Shown here: piece after piece, positions 9,083 through 17,222 of the stretch
Numbering within the stretch: position 1 is the stretch's first letter
Layout of the letters: every line of letters starts with the position of its first letter
Origin: G963556115 sp963667375
GTDB lineage: Bacteria > Planctomycetota > SZUA-567
Direction: 5' to 3'
NCBI GenBank assembly: GCA_963667375.1
Contig: OY763323.1
Coordinates: 1,612,001 to 1,676,000 of the forward strand
Length of the DNA stretch: 64,000 nucleotides
Made by a program: the position numbers and the translations under genes
The notes under the pieces: model-generated
Databases searched by the model: none
What the model saw: only the letters and a program-made list of their open reading frames with translations
Told to the model about the DNA's origin: nothing

Positions 9083-9733
9083 ATGAGTTTAGAACTTACA
9101 AGTCATGATTATGTTGAATATATAAATCGGGCAGCGGCAAAAATAGCTTCGGAGGGTGAATATATTACTGAATTAGATGCTGCAACCGGGGACGGAGATC
9201 ACTGGACAAATATTAATTCCGGTTTCAAGAGCCTGGTCAGTATCGGGGATGATCTTGCTAAAATGCCCATTGGCGATATGTTTAAGAAAATTGGCATGAC
9301 TCTGATGTCAAGCGTCGGCGGTTCATCGGGAGCACTGTATGGTAGTGCGTATATCGCTGTAGCCAAAGCTCTGAAAGATAATGTGAGTATAAAAATAGTC
9401 GATATTCAGACTATATATTGCGAGATGTTTGCAGCGATAAAAAAACGCGGCAAGGTTGAAGCAGGACAAAAAACTATGATTGATGCGATTTGTCCGGCAA
9501 TAGAGGTCTTAAAAAAAGCTGGGGAAGATTGCTATTCGGAAAAAGAAACACTGCTTATGATGAAAAATGCGGCAATCGACGGTGCACAAGATACAAAGTA
9601 TATGGAAGCGGTTAGAGGAAGAGCATATTACCAGAAGGGGAAAGGTGTTGGTCATCTTGATCCCGGTGCGGTGTCAATGTCCATGCTGATTGCAAGTTTT
9701 GCGGATTACTGTATAGACAAAATATCGGTTTGA
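9083..9733 (+). CDS. dhaL: Dihydroxyacetone kinase subunit DhaL (nucleotide-binding)
   Basis: A 216-residue DhaL subunit, the nucleotide-binding half of the two-component kinase. The aspartates that hold Mg-nucleotide are seen in LDAATGDGDHWTNIN (near residue 33), and SVGGSSGALYGSAY (near 80) caps the nucleotide site; HLDPGAVSM near the C-terminus is also typical. ATG lies one base after the dhaK stop, with GGAGGAGCG in the dhaK end as ribosome-binding site, so the two are translationally linked. Whether it keeps a bound ADP for phosphotransferase-driven turnover or exchanges ATP cannot be told from sequence alone. Confidence 0.88.
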   Translation: MSLELTSHDYVEYINRAAAKIASEGEYITELDAATGDGDHWTNINSGFKSLVSIGDDLAKMPIGDMFKKIGMTLMSSVGGSSGALYGSAYIAVAKALKDNVSIKIVDIQTIYCEMFAAIKKRGKVEAGQKTMIDAICPAIEVLKKAGEDCYSEKETLLMMKNAAIDGAQDTKYMEAVRGRAYYQKGKGVGHLDPGAVSMSMLIASFADYCIDKISV

Positions 9734-9867
9734 GTGTATATCGTTTGCATATTCTATATTTCACTTATGCGAAGCAATAATTGATTTAGATTTGCGGTTC
9801 ATTTGTGTGGGGCTGTGTGTTTGCAGTCCTTTGAGGTTTAAATTTGAAATAAGTTAGGAGAAAAAAG

Positions 9868-10848
9868 ATGAAAAAGTGTTTGTTTGTTTCGATGATGTTG
9901 ATAGTTGCTCTCCTTGGAGTATTCTCAACCAGTTCAACACAGGCGGCCGATGGTGATAAGGTAAAGGTTGCATATTCAATTCCATCAATGTTTACAACAT
10001 TCTGGGCGGCATGTATTCATGGGTTTAAGGAACAATGTGAAGAATATGGCTGGGAAGCTGTTACCTTGGATCCTAATGGAGATACAGAATTACAGGTCAG
10101 TCAATTATTGAACCAGGTTACACAAGGCGCAAAAGCTATTTGCATTTCACCAATTGAAAAAGATTCAATTGGACCAACAATTACAAAGATTAATAAGGCT
10201 GGTGTTCCTGTTTTTTGTATCGATAGACGAGGTGATGGTGACGTGACTTCAACTTTGGAAACTGATAATAAATTTGCAGGTGAAGCAATGGCAAAACAGA
10301 TAATCAGTGATTATGGCGAAAATATAAAAGTTCTGATCGTCTTAGGTGTACTTTCTGATACACCAACAATTGATAGAAATGCCGGAGCTATGAAAGTATT
10401 TGATCAGTATCCAAGTGTTAACGTAGTTGGTAATCCTTCAGCAGGTGAATATAGTAATGAAGCTGCAATGTCTACTGTAAAGAATTATCTTCAGTCAAAT
10501 CCTGATCTTGATGTTGTATTTGTCGTAACTGATGCACTTGTACCTGGAGCGCTGGCGGCGATTCAGGAAGCCGGTCACAAAGGTCTTGTAGGTGATAAGA
10601 GCCATATCGGTCTGTATTCTGTTGATGGTGCTGGTGAAGTACTTGATATGATTGAAGCAGGAACAGTAGACGGTACCTTCTCACAGTATCCCATCAAGTT
10701 CGGTAAAGATGTTGTAAAAGCAATGAAGGATTGTTTTGAAGGTAAGAAGCTTAAGGAAACAGTATATTACTACGGTGATGTTGTAACCAAAAAGAATATT
10801 GAAGATCTCAAGAAAAAGGGGGATCTCTGGGGTGAGATTATTCGTTAA
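9868..10848 (+). CDS. Sugar ABC transporter periplasmic binding protein (RbsB-like)
   Basis: A 326-residue protein with a signal peptide (cleavage after SSTQA, near residue 27) and the periplasmic-binding-protein type I fold of ribose/xylose/polyol binding proteins: VAYSIPSMFTTFW at the mature start, ICISPIEKDSIGPTI near residue 95, VFCIDRRGDGDV near 115 and VFVVTDALVPGALAAI near 215. It pairs with the RbsA- and RbsC-like genes downstream. The long inverted repeat directly after it could protect its message and raise its level over the membrane components, as is usual for binding proteins. Ligand unknown; a polyol or ketose is inferred from the surrounding enzymes. Confidence 0.9.
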   Translation: MKKCLFVSMMLIVALLGVFSTSSTQAADGDKVKVAYSIPSMFTTFWAACIHGFKEQCEEYGWEAVTLDPNGDTELQVSQLLNQVTQGAKAICISPIEKDSIGPTITKINKAGVPVFCIDRRGDGDVTSTLETDNKFAGEAMAKQIISDYGENIKVLIVLGVLSDTPTIDRNAGAMKVFDQYPSVNVVGNPSAGEYSNEAAMSTVKNYLQSNPDLDVVFVVTDALVPGALAAIQEAGHKGLVGDKSHIGLYSVDGAGEVLDMIEAGTVDGTFSQYPIKFGKDVVKAMKDCFEGKKLKETVYYYGDVVTKKNIEDLKKKGDLWGEIIR

Positions 10849-10902
10849 CAGTCACAGATATAAGTTGTAAGAAAAACTGATAACCCATAACAAACAATAC
10901 AG

Positions 10903-10984
10903 CAATTTATTCATACTGAGGTTTATGTATAACCGTGACTGTTCTGCTAGAGAAATCTAGAGTGCCTTCAGTATGAATAAATTG
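10903..10984 (+). repeat. Long inverted repeat in the polyol operon (mRNA stem-loop)
   Basis: Perfect 17-bp arms (10903-10919 and 10968-10984) enclose a 48-base loop. Outside them, AACAAACA (10889-10896) can pair with TGTTTGTT (11007-11014). There is no T-run, so it looks more like a message-stabilising or attenuating structure than a full terminator. It sits just after the binding-protein gene. Confidence 0.6.
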
Positions 10985-11132
10985 TAAATTAAAATAATTT
11001 CGGTTATGTTTGTTGTGGTTAAAATCAGGTGAAGCTGATTGCTAGAATCCATGTGTTTGTTGCTATACCAGATTGTTATTGTTACTTAGAATCTTATTAC
11101 CGTAAGGTGTTGTAGTTGTGCAGGAGAGTGTT

Positions 11133-12176
11133 ATGCAGGCATTTGTACTTGAAAAAAAAGGTGTGTTGGTAGCTCGTGATATTGAAATAAATGAAAATGT
11201 TGGCCCGGATGATGTGCGTATTGCACCAAAATGTGTCGGTATTTGCGGAGGGGATATACATTATTATTTGCATGGGCATATCGGGGAATTTATCGTTAGG
11301 GAACCGATTGTTACTGGGCATGAGGCTAGCGGAGTAGTTATTGAAGCAGGGTGTAATGTGAAGAATCTGGTGGTTGGAGACAGAGTCTGTATGGAGCCGG
11401 GTATACCAGATTTTAATAGTAGGGCAGCATTGGAGGGGCATTATAATGTTGATCCAGCTGTACGTTTCTGGGCAACGCCTCCGGTGCATGGATGTATGCG
11501 TGAATCGGTAGTTCATCCGGCGTCACTTACCTTCAGAATCGCTGATAATATGGAGTTCGCTGAGGGGGTACTGGTAGAACCACTCGCTATTGGTATTCAT
11601 TCCGCTAAAAAAGCCTGCATCAAGCCGGGTGATGTCGCTGTCGTTATCGGTGCCGGTACTATCGGTCTTATTACCGCTTTGGCAGCATTGGGAGCGGGAT
11701 GTTCACAGATTATAATTATTGATTACAAACAAGGGAAACTTGATTTTATAAAGCAGCACTATGCTGATAAGAATATTACATTGGTTAATCCAAACTGTAA
11801 GGATCCTCATGAGGTTGTTAATGAAATTACAGGAGGCTGGGGCGCTGACGTACTCTTTGAAGCGAGTGGGGCTCCAGCGGCTATTTTGTCATGTATGGAT
11901 TATATTTGTCCGGCAGGGATGTGTGTTATGATTGGTATGCCGCCTGATCCTGCACCAGTAAATATTGTCAAAGCGCAGTCAAAGGAAATTACAATTGTAA
12001 ACATATTTAGATATGCAAATGACTATGAGCGTGCTATTCGTAGTATAGCCAGTGGTGCGGTTAATGTTAAACCTTTGATTACAGCGCGTTATCCGTTTAT
12101 TCAAGCCAAAGAAGCATATGAATTTGCTGCAACTTTTCCGGATGATCAGGTGAAAATAGTTATTGATTTTGACTAA
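11133..12176 (+). CDS. Zinc-dependent polyol dehydrogenase, xylitol/sorbitol dehydrogenase-like
   Basis: A 347-residue medium-chain dehydrogenase (MDR superfamily). Catalytic zinc ligands are seen in CGICGGDIHYY and GHEASGVV; the NAD-binding Rossmann motif is GAGTIGLITALAALG near residue 170. The loop that normally holds the four structural cysteines is replaced by EPGIPDFNSRAALEGHY and FWATPPVHG, the form found in xylitol dehydrogenase-like members that lack structural zinc. The reaction is therefore probably NAD-dependent oxidation of a polyol to a ketose. The chosen start is ATG 11133, six bases after GGAG; the upstream GTG at 11118 would place the ribosome-binding site inside the gene. 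A GGTTATGTTTG element matching one near the operon promoter lies 120 bp upstream. Confidence 0.85.
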   Translation: MQAFVLEKKGVLVARDIEINENVGPDDVRIAPKCVGICGGDIHYYLHGHIGEFIVREPIVTGHEASGVVIEAGCNVKNLVVGDRVCMEPGIPDFNSRAALEGHYNVDPAVRFWATPPVHGCMRESVVHPASLTFRIADNMEFAEGVLVEPLAIGIHSAKKACIKPGDVAVVIGAGTIGLITALAALGAGCSQIIIIDYKQGKLDFIKQHYADKNITLVNPNCKDPHEVVNEITGGWGADVLFEASGAPAAILSCMDYICPAGMCVMIGMPPDPAPVNIVKAQSKEITIVNIFRYANDYERAIRSIASGAVNVKPLITARYPFIQAKEAYEFAATFPDDQVKIVIDFD

Positions 12177-12219
12177 AGGTACATTCTATCAAAAGTAATT
12201 TTTAGCTTAAATATGAATT

Positions 12220-12277
12220 AAAGCAGTGCAACTCAGGTGTTTTTAAGGGTGAAAATAAAGCTTGAGTTGCCTGCTTT
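12220..12277 (+). repeat. Stem-loop upstream of the ABC ATPase gene
   Basis: AAAGCAGTGCAACTCA (12220-12235) pairs with TGAGTTGCCTGCTTT (12263-12277) apart from one bulged base; loop 27 bases; no following T-run. A second operon-internal RNA structure after the one at 10903. Confidence 0.55.
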
Positions 12278-12356
12278 GGAAGAGTTTACCTGATAATACA
12301 GTCGATCTGAAATGCTATACTGGAGAATTACAGTGTGGAAATAATAAGAGGATGAA

Positions 12357-13844
12357 ATGGAAACGCTATTAGAAATGAAGAACATTGTAAAAGCCTTTTC
12401 GGAGAATATTGTTCTGGCGGGTGTGGGCTTTACTTTGAATAAAGGAGAGGTACATTCGTTAGTAGGTGTTAACGGTGCAGGCAAATCAACACTTATTAAA
12501 ATTCTCAATGGGATTTATCATGCAGATGAAGGAGAAATATATATTGATGGTAATCGTGTTGATATTAAATCGCCACATGATGCCGAGGTACTTGGGATCC
12601 GTTTTGTGCATCAGGAACTTAATATATGCCCGGATCTGAATGTCGCAGAGAATACTTTTGTTGGAAATCTTGAATCTTCAAAATTTGGTTTTTTTGATCA
12701 GCAGAAAACAATAAATAAAGCACAAGAGCTTATTGATAAGGTGAAAATTGATATTAAAGCAACAGAGATGGTTCGGAATCTACGTGCTGCAGAGAAACAG
12801 ATAATCGAAATTCTTAAAGCTCTGACCATGGATTCACGAATTCTGGTGCTTGATGAGCCAACCTCTTCATTGAGTGAGCAGGAAAAGATAATATTTTTTG
12901 ATCTTCTCAATAATCTTAAACACGAGGGAGTATCGTTTATTTTTATTTCACATTTTCTTGAAGATGTACTGCAGTTCAGTGATCGTGTTACGGTAATTAA
13001 AGATGGTTTGAATAATGGGATTTTTGATGCAAACAAAATAAGCAAGAATGAACTGATATATGCTATGATGGGTAAAAATATAGAGAAAAATACCAGTTCG
13101 TCCAGGACGGTATTTGATAAATCTATTCCGGTACTTGAATTGAAAAATTTCTGTAGTTTTGGTAAGTTCGACAATATTAATTTAACTCTTTATGCTGGGA
13201 AGATCATGGGAGTCTGTGGGTTGCTAGGGGCTGGTAAGAGTGAAATAGCCAGAGCGATATTTGGTCTGGATGAATTTGACTCAGGAGAGGTTTTTATTAA
13301 TGGTAATAAACAGACCGGAATAAATCCTATTAAAATGATGAAGAACAAGATCGCTATTGTTACTGAAGACAGAAAAGTAGAAGGTTTTGCGCCGCTGCTG
13401 TCAATTAAGGAAAATATTTCAGTATCGATAATTGATAGTCTTTGCAGCAGGTTAGGTTTTATCAATAGTAAAAAGCAGAATCAGTTTGCAGAAAAACTGT
13501 CACAAAGGATGACTGTTAAGAAAAGCTCAATAGAGCAGAATGTAGGGGAACTGAGTGGCGGTAATCAGCAGAAGGTTATAATCGGAAGATGTGTAGCGAC
13601 TAAGCCGAAGGTCTTTTTGCTGGATGAGCCTACGCGTGGAGTAGATGTATATGCTAAAGAAGAAATCTATAAAACACTGACAAATATGGCGAACGAGGGG
13701 GTTGGGATTATTATCTTTTCTTCAGAACTTGAGGAATTGCTGGCGGTCTGCGATGAAATCGCTGTCTTGAAGTCCGGTAATCTGATATCTATTGTTGAGG
13801 CCAGAGATTTGAGCAAATCAAAGTTACTTGAATTGATTACCTGA
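12357..13844 (+). CDS. Sugar ABC transporter ATP-binding protein (RbsA-like, two ABC domains)
   Basis: A 495-residue protein with two tandem ABC domains, as in RbsA/MglA/XylG. First domain: Walker A GVNGAGKST near residue 37, Walker B LVLDEPTSSL. Second domain: degenerate Walker A GLLGAGKSE near 286, signature LSGGNQQKV near 400 and LLDEPTRGVDV, the family hallmark. It energises import through the permease encoded 44 bp downstream. Shine-Dalgarno AAGAGG precedes the ATG. The third transport gene is also part of the same operon, so the cluster contains a complete CUT2-type importer. Confidence 0.92.
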   Translation: METLLEMKNIVKAFSENIVLAGVGFTLNKGEVHSLVGVNGAGKSTLIKILNGIYHADEGEIYIDGNRVDIKSPHDAEVLGIRFVHQELNICPDLNVAENTFVGNLESSKFGFFDQQKTINKAQELIDKVKIDIKATEMVRNLRAAEKQIIEILKALTMDSRILVLDEPTSSLSEQEKIIFFDLLNNLKHEGVSFIFISHFLEDVLQFSDRVTVIKDGLNNGIFDANKISKNELIYAMMGKNIEKNTSSSRTVFDKSIPVLELKNFCSFGKFDNINLTLYAGKIMGVCGLLGAGKSEIARAIFGLDEFDSGEVFINGNKQTGINPIKMMKNKIAIVTEDRKVEGFAPLLSIKENISVSIIDSLCSRLGFINSKKQNQFAEKLSQRMTVKKSSIEQNVGELSGGNQQKVIIGRCVATKPKVFLLDEPTRGVDVYAKEEIYKTLTNMANEGVGIIIFSSELEELLAVCDEIAVLKSGNLISIVEARDLSKSKLLELIT

Positions 13845-13888
13845 GATTCAAATTATGAATAAGCATAAAGTTAATGATAAAGGGATAA

Positions 13889-14905
13889 ATGATTATGTAT
13901 AGAATAAAGAGGTTATATCAGGATTTTTCAGAGCAGATGGTGCTTGTGTGTATTGTTATCGGTGTTTTTATTGTTATGTCGATTGTATCGCCATATTTTT
14001 TTACAGTATCCAATCTGACCAATATTATTCAGTATGTAAGTACTTATGGTATCGTTTCTATTGGAATGACCATGGTAATCCTTACGGGCGGTATCAATCT
14101 GTCTGTTGGAGGAACTGTGGCTATATCCTCATATATCGGGGCGATGGCGATGCTTTCTGGAGTTCCTTGGGAACTCGCAGTTATAATGATTCTTATTGTG
14201 GGTATAATAATCGGAGTGATTAATGGCTTAGCCGTGACGGTACTACGAATTCCACCACTTATTGCCACTTTGGCTATGGAGCAAATTACACGTGGGCTGC
14301 ACCTTGGTTTTGCACAGGGAGCACCATTGAGCAAATTTCCTGAGGGCTTTCTGGCTATTGGTGCCAGTGTGCAGTTGGGGTTGCCTATGGCTGTATGGTG
14401 GACAATAATATTATTCATTGTTTTTGGGATATTTCTGCATAAAACTAAAACAGGTCGAAATATTTATGCCGTAGGTGGAAACCCTATGGCTACCAGGGTC
14501 GCCGGTGTAAATAATACTAAAGTTATTGTTCTGGTGTATGTGCTGGCAGGAGTACTATGTTCAATTGCGGGAATTGTGGTTGTCGGTCGTATGAATTCTG
14601 TTGCAGTATCAATTTCCAAGGGACTTGACATGCAGACGATTACTGCGTGTGTTCTTGGAGGCGCCAGTGTTACTGTTGGTGGAAAAGGTAAGATTCTTGG
14701 TACTTTTCTTGGTGTCTTTATTATGGGACTTTTGCAGAATTCCTTGGACTTACTGAATGTCTCTGCATACTGGCAGACATTCATTCAGGGTACTGTATTA
14801 TTCCTGGCGGTATCGGTTGATGCGATAAGAGCTATTCGCAGTGGTAAAACCTCAACCAAAGCGTTGAAGAAGAGGCTATTGTCGATAAGACGCAGGAAGG
14901 CATAG
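13889..14905 (+). CDS. Sugar ABC transporter permease (RbsC-like)
   Basis: A 338-residue inner-membrane permease of the RbsC/XylH/AraH family with about ten hydrophobic segments. Family motifs: GMTMVILTGGINLSVG near residue 58, VTVLRIPPLIATLAM near 115, and RNIYAVGGNPMATRVAGVN near 192, the cytoplasmic loop contacting the ATPase. Start ATG-ATT-ATG with AAAGGG upstream. It is CUT2-type, so a homodimer with one RbsA-like ATPase is expected. The C-terminal tail is rich in lysine and arginine. Confidence 0.92.
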   Translation: MIMYRIKRLYQDFSEQMVLVCIVIGVFIVMSIVSPYFFTVSNLTNIIQYVSTYGIVSIGMTMVILTGGINLSVGGTVAISSYIGAMAMLSGVPWELAVIMILIVGIIIGVINGLAVTVLRIPPLIATLAMEQITRGLHLGFAQGAPLSKFPEGFLAIGASVQLGLPMAVWWTIILFIVFGIFLHKTKTGRNIYAVGGNPMATRVAGVNNTKVIVLVYVLAGVLCSIAGIVVVGRMNSVAVSISKGLDMQTITACVLGGASVTVGGKGKILGTFLGVFIMGLLQNSLDLLNVSAYWQTFIQGTVLFLAVSVDAIRAIRSGKTSTKALKKRLLSIRRRKA

Positions 14906-14958
14906 AAGTATATCAGATAAGTTATAGTGTAGATAAAATTTCTATAAGGAGTTTAATT

Positions 14959-15969
14959 GTGAAGGCATTTCAGTTTATAAAACCATTTGAAGCGAAAGTC
15001 GTAGAGGTTGCTAAACCGCAAATTAAGCATGACGAGGTTCTGATTAGAGTAGGGGCCTCAGGATTCTGCGGTACGGATATACACACATATAAAGGTGAAC
15101 ATCCGACGGAATATCCAGTAATTCCCGGTCATGAGTTATCCGGAATTATTGAAGAAATAGGAGCTAGCATAAATAATTATAATATTGGTGACAAGGTGGT
15201 GGTTGATCCGAATATCTTCTGTGAAAAGTGTTATTATTGCAAGCGAAACCAGCAGATTCACTGTGAAGATCTTAAGTGTATCGGTAATACCAGAGATGGT
15301 GCTTTTGCAGAGTATGTTGCGGTACCTGAAGCCTGTCTTTTTAAAATTAGTGAGTCGGCGGATCTTATAACTATGTCACTGGCTGAGCCTCTGGCCTGTG
15401 TAATAAGTTCACATAATAAAGTTGCAATTGGTATCGGCAAAGATGTACTGATCTTTGGTGCGGGTACTATTGGGCTGATGCATCTGATGATTGCTAAAAG
15501 ACGCGGTGCCGGCACTGTAACGATTGTTGATATTAAACAGGGACAGCTGGATTTGGCAAAAAAATTGGGAGCAGACCATACGGTATTATCTGATTCGAAG
15601 TTAGAAGAGAAGCTACGTGAAATCTGCCCTAGAGGTTTTCTATATGTCTTTGAAGCTACGGGAATTCCTAAGGTTGCTGAATTTGCTTTTAAAATGCTGG
15701 CGACTACCGGAACTCTTATTCAGTTTGGAGCTTGTGCTATAGGTAGTAAAATAGAGGTTGATCCTCAGGATATCTACATAAGAGAACTCAAGATAGTAGG
15801 CTCATACTCAATGCAGAAGGCGATGCCGCAGGCAATTGAATTGATTGAGAGCGGTAATTTTGATTTGAGCCCACTACTGGGAGATATTATTTCGATTGAT
15901 GAAATGGAAAGTAAATTTTCAGAATTTATTAATGGGAAGACAGAAAAAAAGGTAGTGCTTAAATTTTAA
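14959..15969 (+). CDS. Zinc-dependent medium-chain dehydrogenase (threonine/galactitol-phosphate dehydrogenase-like)
   Basis: A 336-residue MDR-superfamily dehydrogenase. It has GFCGTDIHTYKG and GHELSG (catalytic zinc) and, unlike the first dehydrogenase of the operon, keeps the four-cysteine structural zinc lobe (CEKCYYCKRNQQIHC, near residues 88-102). The Rossmann motif is GAGTIGLMHLMIAKRRG near 168. It starts at GTG with AAGGAG upstream and is the last gene of the operon. A strong terminator follows. The presence of two distinct polyol-type dehydrogenases suggests either a pathway with two oxidations or a choice of two related polyols; which one cannot be decided. Confidence 0.85.
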   Translation: MKAFQFIKPFEAKVVEVAKPQIKHDEVLIRVGASGFCGTDIHTYKGEHPTEYPVIPGHELSGIIEEIGASINNYNIGDKVVVDPNIFCEKCYYCKRNQQIHCEDLKCIGNTRDGAFAEYVAVPEACLFKISESADLITMSLAEPLACVISSHNKVAIGIGKDVLIFGAGTIGLMHLMIAKRRGAGTVTIVDIKQGQLDLAKKLGADHTVLSDSKLEEKLREICPRGFLYVFEATGIPKVAEFAFKMLATTGTLIQFGACAIGSKIEVDPQDIYIRELKIVGSYSMQKAMPQAIELIESGNFDLSPLLGDIISIDEMESKFSEFINGKTEKKVVLKF

Positions 15970-16020
15970 GGCTACGGAATTATTTATAATCTAGGTAGAT
16001 TGTAGTTTTGTAAATATTGG

Positions 16021-16059
16021 ATAAGCCTGCTTGTGTTATACTCGCAGGCTTATTTTTTT
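16021..16059 (+). terminator. Rho-independent terminator of the polyol operon
   Basis: A perfect 10-bp stem (ATAAGCCTGC with GCAGGCTTAT), 13-base loop, then a run of seven T. Confidence 0.92.
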
Positions 16060-16238
16060 AGAGTTAAACCGCGGTTTTAGCAGAATAATTAGTAAGCATT
16101 AGGCGTCGTAGGTTTTACAGTATCGCATTCAGTATGTAATATATTAGCTGAATAGATTTGGACTTTTATTATATGTTCAGTGTTCTACTTAAGTCTTGGT
16201 TTAATGAATGTAAAGGCATATTTATTAGGGGAAACGCT

Positions 16239-17222
16239 ATGAAGTTAGTCTATAAAATTGGTGGCGGATTTTTGGGAATGGTAATAATAGTTGCTTTCCT
16301 GGGTATTTTTGCCTGGTTAATGATAAACTCTATTAATCAGAGATTGGGATTAATTTCGAAAAAAAATTTACCAGAATTATTACGTCTGGAAAATGCTGCG
16401 AATACGGTCTCAGGACTCCAACTTATGCAGATAAAATATTTGGATACGCTTGATGATAAACTTGCAGCTGAAATAATGTTATCTCAAGAGTCGGTTGCTG
16501 AATATATTTCTTCGACACTTTTGGATGTGCAGAAGGTTTCCGGTTCAGTAAGTGAAGTAGCTGAATTAAGTGGTTTTGCAGCTGCCAGTATGTATAATTT
16601 TAAAGACAACTTCGAACGGCTTAAGCAGGAGGCGCTGATTGAGAAGAAGAGTAAAATAGAAATGCTGCAGCGGGCTGAAAATTTAGCAAAAGAAGTTAAT
16701 AATTTTTATAAAATTAAAGACATGGATTTATCAGGTTTGCTAGTCAATATTGAATTGATTAGAAAAATGCGGGAGAGTCTAACCAACTATTACTTGGAGT
16801 ACTGTAAGTTTCGAAATCTGGATGAGACGGAATTGACATTATATCTGCAAACACTTAAAGGTGATAGTGAACGTATTTTAAAACAGCTGAAACAGTTCCT
16901 GATATTCGCCAGCACGGAAGATAAGAAAAATGGTGATATCTTTATTAAAAATATTATGCTTATTTCAGATACGATGAATTCAACCTTTACCATAAATGAT
17001 GTTAATATGTTTAAGGTTGCTGATAACCGTTGTCTGCAGGCGATAAAGGACAATTATGGCATACTGGAGGGGTTTGAAAATACGGCAAATGCAGAATTGA
17101 AAATTAATTCTAATGTTGTAACTAAAACTAAGGAAATAAGCTCAATTATTACTGATGTACGGTTGGGAAATCTTGATTATATTATTACAAAAACTCAAGT
17201 AGTAAAAACAATGCAGCGTTGA
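16239..17222 (+). CDS. Chemoreceptor, N-terminal half (frameshifted from the downstream ORF)
   Basis: 327 residues beginning at ATG 16239 (Shine-Dalgarno TTAGGGGA). One membrane helix at residues 7-30 is followed by a long helical sensor domain resembling the four-helix or helical-bimodular receptors. It stops at TGA 17220-17222 without a second membrane helix. The ORF that begins three bases earlier, in the -1 frame, continues the same receptor with the end of the sensor domain, a membrane helix, HAMP and signalling domain. Adding one base to the run of five A at 17204-17208 would join the two into a protein of about 800 residues. So this is most likely one methyl-accepting chemotaxis protein broken by a single-base indel, real or from sequencing. 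Confidence 0.75.
   Translation: MKLVYKIGGGFLGMVIIVAFLGIFAWLMINSINQRLGLISKKNLPELLRLENAANTVSGLQLMQIKYLDTLDDKLAAEIMLSQESVAEYISSTLLDVQKVSGSVSEVAELSGFAAASMYNFKDNFERLKQEALIEKKSKIEMLQRAENLAKEVNNFYKIKDMDLSGLLVNIELIRKMRESLTNYYLEYCKFRNLDETELTLYLQTLKGDSERILKQLKQFLIFASTEDKKNGDIFIKNIMLISDTMNSTFTINDVNMFKVADNRCLQAIKDNYGILEGFENTANAELKINSNVVTKTKEISSIITDVRLGNLDYIITKTQVVKTMQR

Noticed and set aside
11097..11516. A 139-residue minus-strand ORF over the dehydrogenase start
   Set aside because: Composition (many H, N, Y, I) is typical of noncoding frames; the dehydrogenase is certain.
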